Below are positions 1 through 7,886 of a stretch of 28,312 nucleotides of DNA, piece by piece. A model generated the notes under the pieces. It was not told where the DNA came from, did not search any database, and saw nothing but the letters and a program-made list of their open reading frames with translations. Every line of letters begins with the position of its first letter. Position 1 is the first letter of the stretch. This DNA comes from a virus. A program made the position numbers and the translations under genes. The stretch is taken from positions 1 to 28,312 of the IMG/VR virus record IMGVR_UViG_3300006751_000088. One strand, 5' to 3'.

Positions 1-1
1 C

Positions 2-154
2 CTTGATTGGGAGGAACGAAAGAAGAGAGGCTACGAAAATGTCCATACCCACCTAAGCAACTGTAATCACGGTTCTCAAGATTTTATCGAGGAGCTCTCT
101 AACTCCATCATGGATCTAGCTCTCGAAGACAACCCCACCGAAGAGTACCCATGA
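2..154 (+). CDS. C-terminal end of an unknown protein (5' end outside window)
   Basis: An open frame enters from the left edge and runs 50 codons to TGA at 152-154. The visible tail is charged, begins LDWEERKKRG and ends NPTEEYP. No domain can be named from this remnant. A rho-independent terminator follows at 178-214, so this is probably the last gene of its transcription unit. Confidence 0.6.
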   Translation, partial: LDWEERKKRGYENVHTHLSNCNHGSQDFIEELSNSIMDLALEDNPTEEYP

Positions 155-177
155 GACTCAAAGGCTACTAACCATCA

Positions 178-214
178 CCCCTGACGGCACCTGCTTTCAG
201 GGGTATTCTTTTTT
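178..214 (+). terminator. Rho-independent terminator
   Basis: CCCCTGA (178-184) pairs with TCAGGGG (197-203) across a 12-nt loop and is followed by TATTCTTTTTT. It closes the unit ending at 154 and separates it from the gene at 315. Confidence 0.75.
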
Positions 215-244
215 GCTACCTATCCCCACATGTGAACTCAACAC

Positions 245-284
245 GGAGCCCTTAAGGGGTTCCCTGCTGAGCTCATCCTCAGCA
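245..284 (+). promoter_or_regulatory. Two adjacent hairpins in the 5' leader of the gene at 315
   Basis: Hairpin 1 spans 245-263: GGAGCCC pairs with GGGTTCC, including one G-T wobble. Hairpin 2 spans 265-284: TGCTGAG (265-271) and CTCAGCA (278-284) form a perfect 7-bp stem with a 6-nt loop. They are one base apart and could stack. An unstructured CATCAA-repeat tract follows up to the start codon at 315. Neither hairpin has a T-run, so they are not terminators. A role in RNA stability or processing is inference. Confidence 0.5.
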
Positions 285-314
285 CTCAATCACATCAACA
301 TCAACATCAACATT

Positions 315-677
315 ATGACTCATGCCCAAGCAGCGCTTGAGACTCTCTTATGGTCTAACTATTTAGACGGAGAGTACGAACCTGACCCTGACCTAGTTAA
401 TAGGGTTGATCGGGATTGGAAAGAATTCCGATTTAAAGCGGAAACGATTGGGTTTAACCCAGACAACGCTCTCGCCGTAATGCTTCATCCAGATAATGAG
501 GGGGACATATGGAACCAAGTCCAGCATGACTTCATGCTTACTCGTGATTACCACGGGGCAGGCTTCTGGTCAGGGAACTGGACCGAGCCATGGGGGAGAT
601 TACTCACCCAGCTTGCTCACACTTTTCCTCCTCTCCACTTATCCCTCACTCTCGATAACACCCTTATTGCTGAGTAA
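315..677 (+). CDS. Conserved phage protein of unknown function (HGAGFW motif)
   Basis: This 120-aa protein is read from ATG 315. The frame is open back to 213, but that extension crosses the leader hairpins and the CATCAA repeat, so 315 is preferred. The central part, DFMLTRDYHGAGFWSGNW, matches a motif recalled from many tailed phages (roughly DFWLTRNGHGAGFWD, followed by LT..A..F). Those proteins are 70-150 aa and have no known function. There is no Shine-Dalgarno; the start follows an A/C-rich tract with three CATCAA units. The protein is acidic and soluble, with no membrane segment. Confidence 0.75.
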   Translation: MTHAQAALETLLWSNYLDGEYEPDPDLVNRVDRDWKEFRFKAETIGFNPDNALAVMLHPDNEGDIWNQVQHDFMLTRDYHGAGFWSGNWTEPWGRLLTQLAHTFPPLHLSLTLDNTLIAE

Positions 678-702
678 ACTTATCTAACGGGAGACTACCC
701 CT

Positions 703-1191
703 ATGACCCATGACACCCCCATAATCGAGAACAACACATCTGACTCGCCTATGGCCTGGCAAGAAATCACTTCTGATTTCGCCGACTGTAGAGAGATGCT
801 GGACAACCTCACTCTCTATAAAGATGCACATTATTCAATTTCACCCCGCCCCGATCCCTCCACCTCTATGCAGGACACCACCCCCTTAACTCAGGAACTA
901 ATTAACCACCCTCTATCCAATTTCAAACAGGCCAATGATCTACCTGACGATCGCTACCCTACTACTGATCCTATTCATCCTTTACTTAATGATGAGGTAC
1001 TCCCATCCGAATCATTTCAAATAAATGATTTGTTGAGAGCTGCCGAAAAATTTAGTCTTCCTCTAATAGAGGAGGAATGGAATGAATTAATTAGCTTAGT
1101 TTCTAAAGCCCGTAACGAATATAGCGATAGTGAGGCGCTTAGCTTTTACAATACTTTGTTGGGCAAGCTCCTTATTTTATCGGGTTTATGA
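703..1191 (+). CDS. Hypothetical protein, 162 aa
   Basis: I do not recognise this protein. The N-terminal two thirds are rich in Asp, Pro, Thr and Ser and look disordered. The last 55 residues are likely helical (DLLRAAEKFSLPLIEEEWNE onward). A GGGAG about 9 nt before ATG is a possible ribosome-binding site, unlike most starts here. Its TGA overlaps the next ATG (ATGA at 1188-1191), so the two are probably translated together. Confidence 0.65.
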   Translation: MTHDTPIIENNTSDSPMAWQEITSDFADCREMLDNLTLYKDAHYSISPRPDPSTSMQDTTPLTQELINHPLSNFKQANDLPDDRYPTTDPIHPLLNDEVLPSESFQINDLLRAAEKFSLPLIEEEWNELISLVSKARNEYSDSEALSFYNTLLGKLLILSGL

Positions 1192-1424
1192 CTTTTAATG
1201 TGACTACCCTCAACGACCACGGCGAATCAGTCGTGGTCTTTTCTTGTAGCTCTCGAGCCAGTGCTGAGCGCTTAGTTACTCTGCTGCAGGAGGAATTTAG
1301 GGAAGCAATATCTGACCAGACAACTCATAGTGAACCGAGACAAAAGAAGATCTCGGACCTAATAGGCTACCTCAAACAACTTGAAGAAATGCTATATGAA
1401 AATGCTCCAGATGATTACGACTAA
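1188..1424 (+). CDS. Hypothetical protein, 78 aa
   Basis: This small protein starts at ATGA 1188, overlapping the previous stop. The N-terminal half reads as two beta strands and a helix (VVVFSCSSRASAERLVTLL). The C-terminal half is helical with an acidic end. No family is recognised. It is probably co-expressed with the genes at 703 and 1449. Confidence 0.55.
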   Translation: MTFNVTTLNDHGESVVVFSCSSRASAERLVTLLQEEFREAISDQTTHSEPRQKKISDLIGYLKQLEEMLYENAPDDYD

Positions 1425-1448
1425 CCACCTCTAACACACACACCACCC

Positions 1449-1730
1449 ATGTCTTTAGAAGATCTCACCCACCCTGACACCCCTCGCGTGCTCGCAGCAC
1501 TAGACGAGGAACAGCTGGGCAACCTTAAGAAAGTCTTTGCACAACAGCTTGTCAAGGATATGAAAGCCGACACCCTGCGTAAGTGTGTCTATGCAACAAT
1601 TCTTGAGGACTTACAAGATGCTGGATCAGAAGAAATGCATGACCACTTGAGGGCATTTTATGACTCAGACATTTTGTTGACCATGCTTGTGCAAACAGGC
1701 GTAAACCCTCCCAAACTTAAGAAGAAATGA
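1449..1730 (+). CDS. Hypothetical helical protein, 93 aa
   Basis: This protein is mostly alpha-helical and charged, with a basic tail (KLKKK). It has no membrane segment or recognised domain. The leader is A/C-rich (CACACACACCACCC) with no Shine-Dalgarno. Its TGA overlaps the start of the next gene at 1727-1730 (ATGA), which indicates translational coupling. Confidence 0.6.
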   Translation: MSLEDLTHPDTPRVLAALDEEQLGNLKKVFAQQLVKDMKADTLRKCVYATILEDLQDAGSEEMHDHLRAFYDSDILLTMLVQTGVNPPKLKKK

Positions 1731-2089
1731 CACCCTTGAATGACCAAGAAATTGCCGCCAAACTACTCGACCAGGTAAACAATCTGTCGACAAACCTCAA
1801 GACTACCCACGTCGCCGATGCGATCCGCGATGTGCTTTACTCACAGCGGCCGGACGACGATGAGACACAAGAGATTACTAATGAGACCTTAAATCAGATC
1901 GATCACAACTTAAGAGAAGTAATGCAAACCGCAGCCACTGCGCGCTCCTATCTGGCAGACCTCAGAAAACCAAGTCGCCCCCTCAAACAGAGATCCTCCA
2001 ATCCCCCAGAACGTATCCGCCATGGGCGATTAGAAATAGGTGAAAGCTCCCATGATGATTTTGGAATGACCTACGGGGGAACTGAATAG
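1727..2089 (+). CDS. Hypothetical protein, 120 aa
   Basis: The ATG at 1727 overlaps the upstream TGA. Residues 5-80 look helical (IAAKLLDQVNNLSTN; EITNETLNQIDHNLREV). The last 40 residues are basic, Pro/Arg/Gly-rich and probably flexible. No known family is recognised. It is the last gene before the winged-helix regulator, with a 67-bp gap rich in A and T (AAAAATTTTAATTAAAT). Confidence 0.6.
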   Translation: MTPLNDQEIAAKLLDQVNNLSTNLKTTHVADAIRDVLYSQRPDDDETQEITNETLNQIDHNLREVMQTAATARSYLADLRKPSRPLKQRSSNPPERIRHGRLEIGESSHDDFGMTYGGTE

Positions 2090-2156
2090 TTCTTAGTCCG
2101 TGGGAACACTAAAAATTTTAATTAAATGACAGCCGAATTTATCCACGCCACCACCC

Positions 2157-2483
2157 ATGATCCTTCGACCTAAACTTTCCAAACGTCTTTTACCTTTTGC
2201 CCGTTTTAATCAAAGGGAAGTCTCATGCCTAACCATGGTCATCTTCCTAACTATTGCTGAAGAGGGAGACCGAGGGATTTCCCAAGCTGAATTGGTGGAA
2301 TCCTTAGATGTCCCTAAAGCTTCCATTTCCCGTAACTGCTGTTTGTTGGGGACCAAGACGCAGAAGAACAAACGCGGGATGGACTTAGTACGTGTCGAAC
2401 CCCACCCTGACAAGGCCAGCATGAATCTTTTGACGATAACGGAGAGCGGTCGTAAGCTCTACGTTGAGCTAGCAGAAAGATAA
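2157..2483 (+). CDS. Winged helix-turn-helix (MarR-like) regulator
   Basis: This is a 108-aa single-domain DNA-binding protein. A basic N-terminus (about 1-20) precedes a helix (SCLTMVIFLTIAEE), a helix-turn-helix at about 37-60 (GISQAELVESLDVPKASISR) and a wing ending in LLTITESGRKLY, the usual end of MarR-type wings. It is shorter than typical MarR proteins (about 140 aa) and lacks a long dimerisation helix at the C-terminus. Start ATG 2157 follows CCACCACCC with no Shine-Dalgarno. It lies just upstream of the promoter at 2593-2621, so it is a candidate regulator of the thioredoxin/MoxR unit; that link is inference. Confidence 0.75.
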   Translation: MILRPKLSKRLLPFARFNQREVSCLTMVIFLTIAEEGDRGISQAELVESLDVPKASISRNCCLLGTKTQKNKRGMDLVRVEPHPDKASMNLLTITESGRKLYVELAER

Positions 2484-2504
2484 AGAGAATAAGAAGAGTG
2501 CAGA

Positions 2505-2591
2505 ATGAAGGTCACTTCGGATATAAAGAGAAAGTTACAATATTCAGCACTTCTGATCCTACTGTTGCGAAAGATAAATTTATCAGGATGA
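2505..2591 (+). CDS. Possible 28-aa peptide
   Basis: An ORF from ATG 2505 to TGA 2589-2591 encodes a basic N-terminus and a hydrophobic stretch (ALLILLL). AAGAAGAG upstream could act as a weak ribosome-binding site. It fills part of the otherwise empty interval 2484-2592. Chance is a serious alternative at this length. Confidence 0.2.
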   Translation: MKVTSDIKRKLQYSALLILLLRKINLSG

Positions 2592-2592
2592 G

Positions 2593-2621
2593 TTGACACC
2601 GTGAGCTGAGGAATGTATCAT
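2593..2621 (+). promoter_or_regulatory. Sigma-70-type promoter upstream of thioredoxin
   Basis: A perfect -35 TTGACA (2593-2598), a 17-bp spacer and -10 TATCAT (2616-2621, 5 of 6 consensus) form a near-ideal vegetative promoter. Predicted transcription starts near 2628 and gives a leader of about 55 nt before ATG 2682. No other site in the window matches this well. It should drive the thioredoxin-MoxR-VWA unit with host RNA polymerase. Confidence 0.7.
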
Positions 2622-2681
2622 GCTCAGTAAGGCGGCACATGAGCCTTACGCGGTGCACACACTCCTTCACTCCTTCTATCA

Positions 2682-3041
2682 ATGCCGAAGCGGAAACTGC
2701 GAGACTTCACTGAAGGTCCCCACAACGTCGGAACAGCCCAAAATAAGAACTTCGATAAAGAAGTTCTCCAGCATGACACCCCAGTTCTTGTTGATTTTTG
2801 GGCTCCCTGGTGTGGGCCATGCAAATTACTTGCACCCATTCTTGAAGACGTAGCCAACGAGCTCGAGGGGAAAGTAAAGGTTGTAAAAGTCAACACTGAC
2901 GACAACCCTGAAACCACGGTTCAATATGGCATTCGCAGTATCCCGACTCTCAAACTTTTTGTAGAAGGCAAAGTGATTGAATCCATCACAGGAGCTGTAA
3001 GCCATGAAGTCCTCATGGAAAAGCTCAACTCCCACCTCTAA
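2682..3041 (+). CDS. trxA: Thioredoxin
   Basis: This is a 119-aa thioredoxin fold with active site WCGPCK (C44 and C47) after VLVDFWAP, and the conserved cis-Pro region IRSIPTLKLF. It is close to the usual length of about 108 aa, with about 12 extra residues at the N-terminus. It reduces protein disulfides in the cytoplasm using host thioredoxin reductase. It is the first gene after the strong promoter and precedes the MoxR cluster. In T7 host thioredoxin is a polymerase processivity factor, but the polymerase here seems too short in the thumb to hold the T7-type binding loop. A redox role, or service to the neighbouring complex, is therefore more likely. Confidence 0.93.
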   Translation: MPKRKLRDFTEGPHNVGTAQNKNFDKEVLQHDTPVLVDFWAPWCGPCKLLAPILEDVANELEGKVKVVKVNTDDNPETTVQYGIRSIPTLKLFVEGKVIESITGAVSHEVLMEKLNSHL

Positions 3042-3064
3042 CCGCCCTTTACACCACTCACCCC

Positions 3065-3496
3065 ATGACTAATCCTGACACCCTCATTGCTCAAGGGCGC
3101 ACTACTGCATCCTTATGGAATGAGTACGACGAAGCACTAGACCAACTTACGCAAGGATTTCGTACTCCATTTGACGCTAGTAAAAGTAATTTGCATAACG
3201 CACTTTACGTAGCAGACAAACAGGGACAAGACTTCAGCTGCTTTCAAGGACCCTCCTCCTTATTCAAGTTTCCAGAAGTCGATACCCAGATTGTTGTAAG
3301 GGTACGCCGTGTACCTACTCAACACAAAGACCTCGATGTTCTAAACAACCGCATCGATCGCCTAAAGAGAGAACTCAAAGTTGCCGAAACTAAGCGAAAG
3401 CACCTCATTGTTGAATTAGTTCTTAAGGAGCAAATCGATCTAGTTACCGACAACATCACCACGGCCTATACACGTCTCAAGAGTACAGCTAAATGA
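3065..3496 (+). CDS. Hypothetical coiled-coil protein, 143 aa
   Basis: Residues about 90-125 form a likely coiled coil (DVLNNRIDRLKRELKVAETK). The N-terminal part is mixed and has no recognised motif. The leader is A/C-rich without Shine-Dalgarno. The stop overlaps the next start (ATGA 3493-3496), tying it to the 402-aa protein and the MoxR/VWA pair. It may be a subunit of that machine; this rests on position only. Confidence 0.6.
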   Translation: MTNPDTLIAQGRTTASLWNEYDEALDQLTQGFRTPFDASKSNLHNALYVADKQGQDFSCFQGPSSLFKFPEVDTQIVVRVRRVPTQHKDLDVLNNRIDRLKRELKVAETKRKHLIVELVLKEQIDLVTDNITTAYTRLKSTAK

Positions 3497-4701
3497 CAGA
3501 CGTCTTCCTCCTTCACTGTTCGGTCAGTGCCAACTTGCGTCAAAGCACCCAGATTAAACTCGACGACCTCAAACTCCCCAAGAGTGTCGTCGAGACCCTG
3601 GAGAAACAACACGCCGTTTCTGTACGCCCTACCCTTTCCGGCAAGCTCAAAGAATATTTAGGGAATCTACGATTACTCCAACGACGCTTATATGAAGAGT
3701 GCACCATTCACAATGGTGACATCCACTTTCTATGTCATGAGCACTTCGTCGACGCCACCAAAATTATCAGTGAGATAAGGCTGAAGGCTCATCACTACAA
3801 TCAAAAGCTTAAAGGAATATGGATCCAAGAATACGAACTATGGTCAGCGACCGTTAGTGGTTTCTTAGACCCTCTCTTTAAGGATGATGTAGTGGGCTTG
3901 AAAATAGCTAAAGAAGCCTATTTAAAATTATTCCCCACCCAAAAGGAATTTGAAGATCCCATTCACGTCAATGTAATTGGTCCTAACCCCATCCTCTTGT
4001 CGGTAGCCTCCACTGCGGACCAGCACTTCACTACCGAAGTCCAAGAGCTAGCAGCCGCTAACACCAACCAAGTATTAGAAGCGGCACGAAAAGGAGCTGC
4101 TGATCGAGCGTTAGGTAAAGCAGCAGAACTTCTGGATGACCTAGATGTACGCGTCTCTTCCAAAGTAGGTGAACGCCAAACTGGTGGTGCTAAACGGCGG
4201 GGTTCATGGCAGGTAACAGCTGAGACCCTCCATCTCATTTCCTCCCATTGCCCAGGCTTTGATGCCTTAGCAAATCTGGCGGATCAATTACGTGAAGTTG
4301 GAATCCAACTCCAAGACAAGAAGAACTCGGCGCGAGTAAAAGATACCGCTTTCGCGCGGTACAACGTGATTAAAGGGGAGATTCGATCGGAACTCGAGCG
4401 CCTAGTTAAGGAACGGGACTCTTCCGAGGGACTAGAAACCTTAAAACAGTCTCTAGCTCTATCCGGAACGTATCGTGACCTCATTTCCAAAATACAAACT
4501 GCTACAAGTCAAGAGCAACTGGACGGCCTAGCTTCCGAGATCAACACGGAGCAGGTTGTCTATGAACAGCGCGCCAAACATCTCCACCATCTTTTTACTC
4601 AACGGGAAGAACTCCTCCATGCTCGAAACGTAAGTATCGACGAGGTTAAAGCAGAGATTGAAAACCTCCACGCAGCTACCATCGACGATCTCGATTTCTA
4701 A
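3493..4701 (+). CDS. 402-aa partner of the MoxR/VWA pair (possibly DUF3150-like)
   Basis: This long, mostly helical protein has a short strand-rich N-terminus (MTDVFLLHCSVSANLRQST). Ala/Glu-rich helices follow at about 180-240 and coiled-coil-like segments in the last 130 residues. In other phages, CobS/MoxR-type ATPases and CobT/VWA proteins are often next to a DUF3150 protein. The N-terminal layout here (a start of strands, then a Lys/Leu segment, then a helical pair) could fit that family, but I cannot confirm it. The protein ends DDLDF, an acidic tip with a terminal Phe like those of ssDNA-binding proteins. It overlaps the preceding gene by ATGA and lies 38 bp before the ATPase. It was probably made as substrate adaptor or third component. 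Confidence 0.7.
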   Translation: MTDVFLLHCSVSANLRQSTQIKLDDLKLPKSVVETLEKQHAVSVRPTLSGKLKEYLGNLRLLQRRLYEECTIHNGDIHFLCHEHFVDATKIISEIRLKAHHYNQKLKGIWIQEYELWSATVSGFLDPLFKDDVVGLKIAKEAYLKLFPTQKEFEDPIHVNVIGPNPILLSVASTADQHFTTEVQELAAANTNQVLEAARKGAADRALGKAAELLDDLDVRVSSKVGERQTGGAKRRGSWQVTAETLHLISSHCPGFDALANLADQLREVGIQLQDKKNSARVKDTAFARYNVIKGEIRSELERLVKERDSSEGLETLKQSLALSGTYRDLISKIQTATSQEQLDGLASEINTEQVVYEQRAKHLHHLFTQREELLHARNVSIDEVKAEIENLHAATIDDLDF

Positions 4702-4739
4702 GAAGCATCAACGCATCACCTCATCAACGTCAACAACTT

Positions 4740-5927
4740 ATGGACGACACCCTCTTCACCAAACTCCAGACGTACCGAGCGTCTTTAAACACCACCTTCC
4801 TGGAAAGGGAAGATATCATTGATGGCCTCCTCACCTCCATTGTCACTAAGCAAAATGCATTTTTGTTTGGGGTCCCGGGAACCGGCAAGTCCGAACTAGT
4901 GAGAGAGGTAGCAAAGGGATTCAAAGGAGCTAAATTCTTTAGTTATCTTTTATCTCCCACCACTGATCCCTCAGAACTTTTTGGCCCCGTAGCCGTCTCG
5001 AAACTTCTCAAGGATGAGTATGTCCGAGATGTTGAAGGTTATATTCCTTCCTCCAACATCACCTTTCTAGACGAACTTTTTCGTGGTAGTTCAGCGGTGC
5101 TGAACTCTCTTTTAACCATTCTCAACGAACGCACCTTCAACAACGGGAAGCAGATCATTCATACTCCTATCGAATCCATCGTGGCAGCTACTAATTCCTT
5201 CCCTCAAGAGGAAGCACTTCAAGCTTTCTGCGATCGTTTCCTCTTTAGACCCACAGTTACCCTTCTACAGAAACCCACTTCTAAAAGACTCCTAGATGCG
5301 TGGGCACTAAACATAAAGAAACGTCCTCGAGTTGAATCCACCCTCACCTTTGAAGATCTGGGTAAGCTCCAAGAAAGCACACAGGAAATTGATATCAGCG
5401 AGGATTTCCTCGACTCTTTTACCCAAGTCATCGATTTACTAAGCTCAAGAGGAATATTTATTAGTGACCGTCGTCGAGTCAGTATCCTTCAGTTCATGAA
5501 AGGATGGGCCCTTATCCAAGGAGATGATGCCATATACCCCGAACATTTACATCGAACTCTTATCCATATGGTGTACCAAAATTTAGATGACATTGTCGTC
5601 ATTAAGGAAGTACTAAACCAGGTAGTTCCCACGGTTGAAAAAATGATCGCCAGTATTAAGCGAGCTCATAATGGATTGTTAAATGAATACCATTCCCTCC
5701 GCGCGGCCGACTCAAAGAGTATCTATGACCTAGGTCAAATAGCCTCAAAACTTAGAAAGATGCACCAAGACCTAACTGTTCTCAGTGAGAAAACAGGAGA
5801 ACTTTTAGACACCAACTCATGCTTCCGCATCACCCTTAAGGCTCGTCACGATCTCACAAAGCTCAGTCAAACCATAGAAAGCTCTTCTCAAATGATTACC
5901 CTATCTATTAACGACCTCGCCTCTTGA
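4740..5927 (+). CDS. MoxR/RavA-type AAA+ ATPase
   Basis: This is a 395-aa AAA+ protein. Walker A is GVPGTGKS (44-51), Walker B is FLDELF (about 109-114), and sensor 1 is in IVAATNSFP (about 148). Between Walker A and B lies DPSELFGPV, typical of MoxR proteins, and FRGSSAVLNSLLTILNERTF follows Walker B. The C-terminal third is helical and may contact the partner. MoxR ATPases act as hexameric chaperones that remodel or load metal onto VWA-bound clients. The VWA gene overlaps its stop (TTGA). The leader contains iterated CATCAAC units like those before 315, with no Shine-Dalgarno. All catalytic motifs look intact. Confidence 0.92.
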   Translation: MDDTLFTKLQTYRASLNTTFLEREDIIDGLLTSIVTKQNAFLFGVPGTGKSELVREVAKGFKGAKFFSYLLSPTTDPSELFGPVAVSKLLKDEYVRDVEGYIPSSNITFLDELFRGSSAVLNSLLTILNERTFNNGKQIIHTPIESIVAATNSFPQEEALQAFCDRFLFRPTVTLLQKPTSKRLLDAWALNIKKRPRVESTLTFEDLGKLQESTQEIDISEDFLDSFTQVIDLLSSRGIFISDRRRVSILQFMKGWALIQGDDAIYPEHLHRTLIHMVYQNLDDIVVIKEVLNQVVPTVEKMIASIKRAHNGLLNEYHSLRAADSKSIYDLGQIASKLRKMHQDLTVLSEKTGELLDTNSCFRITLKARHDLTKLSQTIESSSQMITLSINDLAS

Positions 5928-7507
5928 TTATGCAACCTCAAAAAGAACGTGAGTTCATCCGCATAACTCACAACGAACCCCTAGCTCTCGTCGTTTCCCC
6001 TCTCTCCGATTTCCTGTGGGAAGACTTCGTACGGGATGCGCGCCCCATGGTGACATACCTCATTGATCGTTATCACATCACTCAACTATCACGTTTTGGA
6101 AAAGAACTTTTTGACTATCTATACAACGGCAAAGCTATAACCCCCGTGGTAGCTCTCAATGAGGTTGACGATTATTTCTATTTCACCAATGAGGGGAAGG
6201 AGCTCCCCTTCCCCGAAGGATATAAACCAGAAAATGCGTTTTGGTTAGTCCTAATGACAGACATAATAAATGCCCCAGGATGGCCTCACTTAGTAGAACT
6301 ATCGGTAGGGGACCAATTCAACGCAGGAAATAATTCGATCAATATACTTAACGAGTTGAGTGAGTATATTTCTCAACAAATTGATGATGGTTCCTTAGAT
6401 ATTCAACTCTTACTCGATGGTGCCGAAGAACTTAGCAACCTCCGCAATACTTTTCTAGACCTTAAGGAGAAAGGAAACCTTATCGAAGCTGCAGAAGTAA
6501 GAAAGAAAGGAAAACAAATAGGGAAAGACATGGAAGAAAGAATAAATGAATACCGTCACAACCTCCAACCTGAACTCTCCTCTCTCATAGATTCAGTGTG
6601 TAAGAAAAGCGATGATATTCAAAAAGCCCTTAGTTCCTTAGCAGGAATGAACCCGGGCAGCGGAGCTCGTCTTGATAACTTAGAAGAGAAAAAGAAACTC
6701 GCCTCCAAACTTCACAACAACAAGTCCTTGCGCTCTTTAATAAGGCAGACGGGTTCCCTACGACAAGCCTGGAGCACACGACTTAGGGCCCGTACATCCC
6801 AGACTAACTACAGCGACATTGTGGGAGCCAAGTTCTCCGATGAAGCTACCAAAGCATTCCCTATAGAACTAGCCCTAGCAGGCTCCGAAGAAGGCCAAGC
6901 ATTATTTGCTCTGAAATATTCTCAGAAAACTCTTCTGACAAAAGACTATGAAGCAAAAGTAAAAGAGTTAGACAAAGGTCCCATTATCTTATATATCGAT
7001 ATCAGCGGTTCCATGATGGGAAAGAATGAATTATGGAGTAAAGCTCTGGCCTTGGTTATTTCGGAAGATTGCTTAAGAACCAAACGCGAAATTGAGATAA
7101 ATCTATTCGATTCCAAAATTCAAAAGACCATAACTCTTAGCCCTCAACGTAAAAATAATGAAGAACTCTTAGATTTTATTCTTGCGTGGGTTACCCGAGG
7201 GGGTACCTCTTTCGCTGCAGTTGTAGACCACGCCTTGACGAAGGCTAGAATGACTGACAAGGCAGATGTGCTCCTAATAACAGACGGTCAAGCCTCGGTA
7301 CCTGACCCTTTTATAAGGCGTCTCAATCAGTTTAAGCAGGAGCATGGAATCCAATGGAGCTCTTTCTGCTTAGGTAGAAAGGTCGAAACCCTTAAAGAAC
7401 TAGGGATTATAGACACCCTCATGGGAATTAGTGATTCAATCCATAGTGTGAATATTGAAGACGACCCCGAGACTGCCTCACTCTTTCAAAGTGCCCTTCG
7501 TTACTAA
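5924..7507 (+). CDS. VWA-domain protein, ViaA/CoxE-like partner of MoxR
   Basis: This 527-aa protein has a long helical N-terminal region (to about 340) and a C-terminal von Willebrand A domain. The metal site is complete: DISGS (about 359-363), Thr in RGGTSF, and Asp in LLITDGQAS. That arrangement is the same as E. coli ViaA (483 aa), the partner of RavA. The start is either TTG 5924, which overlaps the ATPase stop as TTGA, or ATG 5930; both leave the protein nearly identical. Overlap with the ATPase implies fixed stoichiometry. Whether this phage pair works as a metal-insertion chaperone, like the CobS/CobT or NorQ/NorD pairs, or in membrane or stress functions, like RavA/ViaA, cannot be told here. 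Confidence 0.9.
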   Translation: MIMQPQKEREFIRITHNEPLALVVSPLSDFLWEDFVRDARPMVTYLIDRYHITQLSRFGKELFDYLYNGKAITPVVALNEVDDYFYFTNEGKELPFPEGYKPENAFWLVLMTDIINAPGWPHLVELSVGDQFNAGNNSINILNELSEYISQQIDDGSLDIQLLLDGAEELSNLRNTFLDLKEKGNLIEAAEVRKKGKQIGKDMEERINEYRHNLQPELSSLIDSVCKKSDDIQKALSSLAGMNPGSGARLDNLEEKKKLASKLHNNKSLRSLIRQTGSLRQAWSTRLRARTSQTNYSDIVGAKFSDEATKAFPIELALAGSEEGQALFALKYSQKTLLTKDYEAKVKELDKGPIILYIDISGSMMGKNELWSKALALVISEDCLRTKREIEINLFDSKIQKTITLSPQRKNNEELLDFILAWVTRGGTSFAAVVDHALTKARMTDKADVLLITDGQASVPDPFIRRLNQFKQEHGIQWSSFCLGRKVETLKELGIIDTLMGISDSIHSVNIEDDPETASLFQSALRY

Positions 7508-7509
7508 CT

Positions 7510-7692
7510 ATGAAAAATCCTAAGAAAAGGTTGATTAAATTAGCGGTTAAAGCAGAATTATGTACGCAGCGCGAAGTAGCGCAAAAACTCATCCGTAAGG
7601 CTGACCGAGCATATGCCAAACTCTCCCATTTCTCCAGCGATGTCCCTATCTCCTCCGGTCTCTGTTCTCAAGAACAAACAAAAGAATTATGA
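7510..7692 (+). CDS. Small basic protein, 60 aa
   Basis: It starts 2 nt after the VWA stop. Residues 1-40 are strongly basic and helical (KKRLIKLAVKAELCTQREVA; QKLIRKADRAYAKL), resembling small basic phage proteins I have seen without assigned function. The last 20 residues lie in the overlap with the next gene and look less constrained. It is probably cotranscribed with the MoxR/VWA genes and might bind nucleic acid. Confidence 0.5.
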   Translation: MKNPKKRLIKLAVKAELCTQREVAQKLIRKADRAYAKLSHFSSDVPISSGLCSQEQTKEL

Positions 7693-7873
7693 ATTATTAC
7701 AGACCCTCATAACCTTTTATGAATCCCGAGCTAAAAATAGAAAGCTTACCCCTAAGGATCGGCCTCCATGCCCCTTAGGTCAAAAACGTAAAGGTCCTCA
7801 CGGTCTTGAAGTCTGCAATAAAATCCTGGATGGGAAACCACAGTGGACTGCAGCCTTCACCCTCAATGCCTAG
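7640..7873 (+). CDS. Hypothetical protein, 77 aa, with CPLG...C motif
   Basis: The frame is open from 7613; ATG 7640 is chosen because it shortens the overlap with the preceding gene. After a Ser/Pro-rich start comes a helix (YELLQTLITFYESRAKNRKL), then a compact basic segment with two Cys (PPCPLGQKRKGPHGLEVC) and KPQWTAAF. The Cys pair might bind metal, but only two Cys are present. It overlaps the gene at 7510 by 53 nt in another frame. A frameshifted fusion of the two is possible but not needed. Confidence 0.55.
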   Translation: MSLSPPVSVLKNKQKNYELLQTLITFYESRAKNRKLTPKDRPPCPLGQKRKGPHGLEVCNKILDGKPQWTAAFTLNA

Positions 7874-7886
7874 ACAGCTGCTCTTC

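Noticed and set aside
7510-7873. Programmed frameshift joining the 60-aa and 77-aa genes
   Set aside because: No slippery sequence was found, and both frames have plausible own starts.
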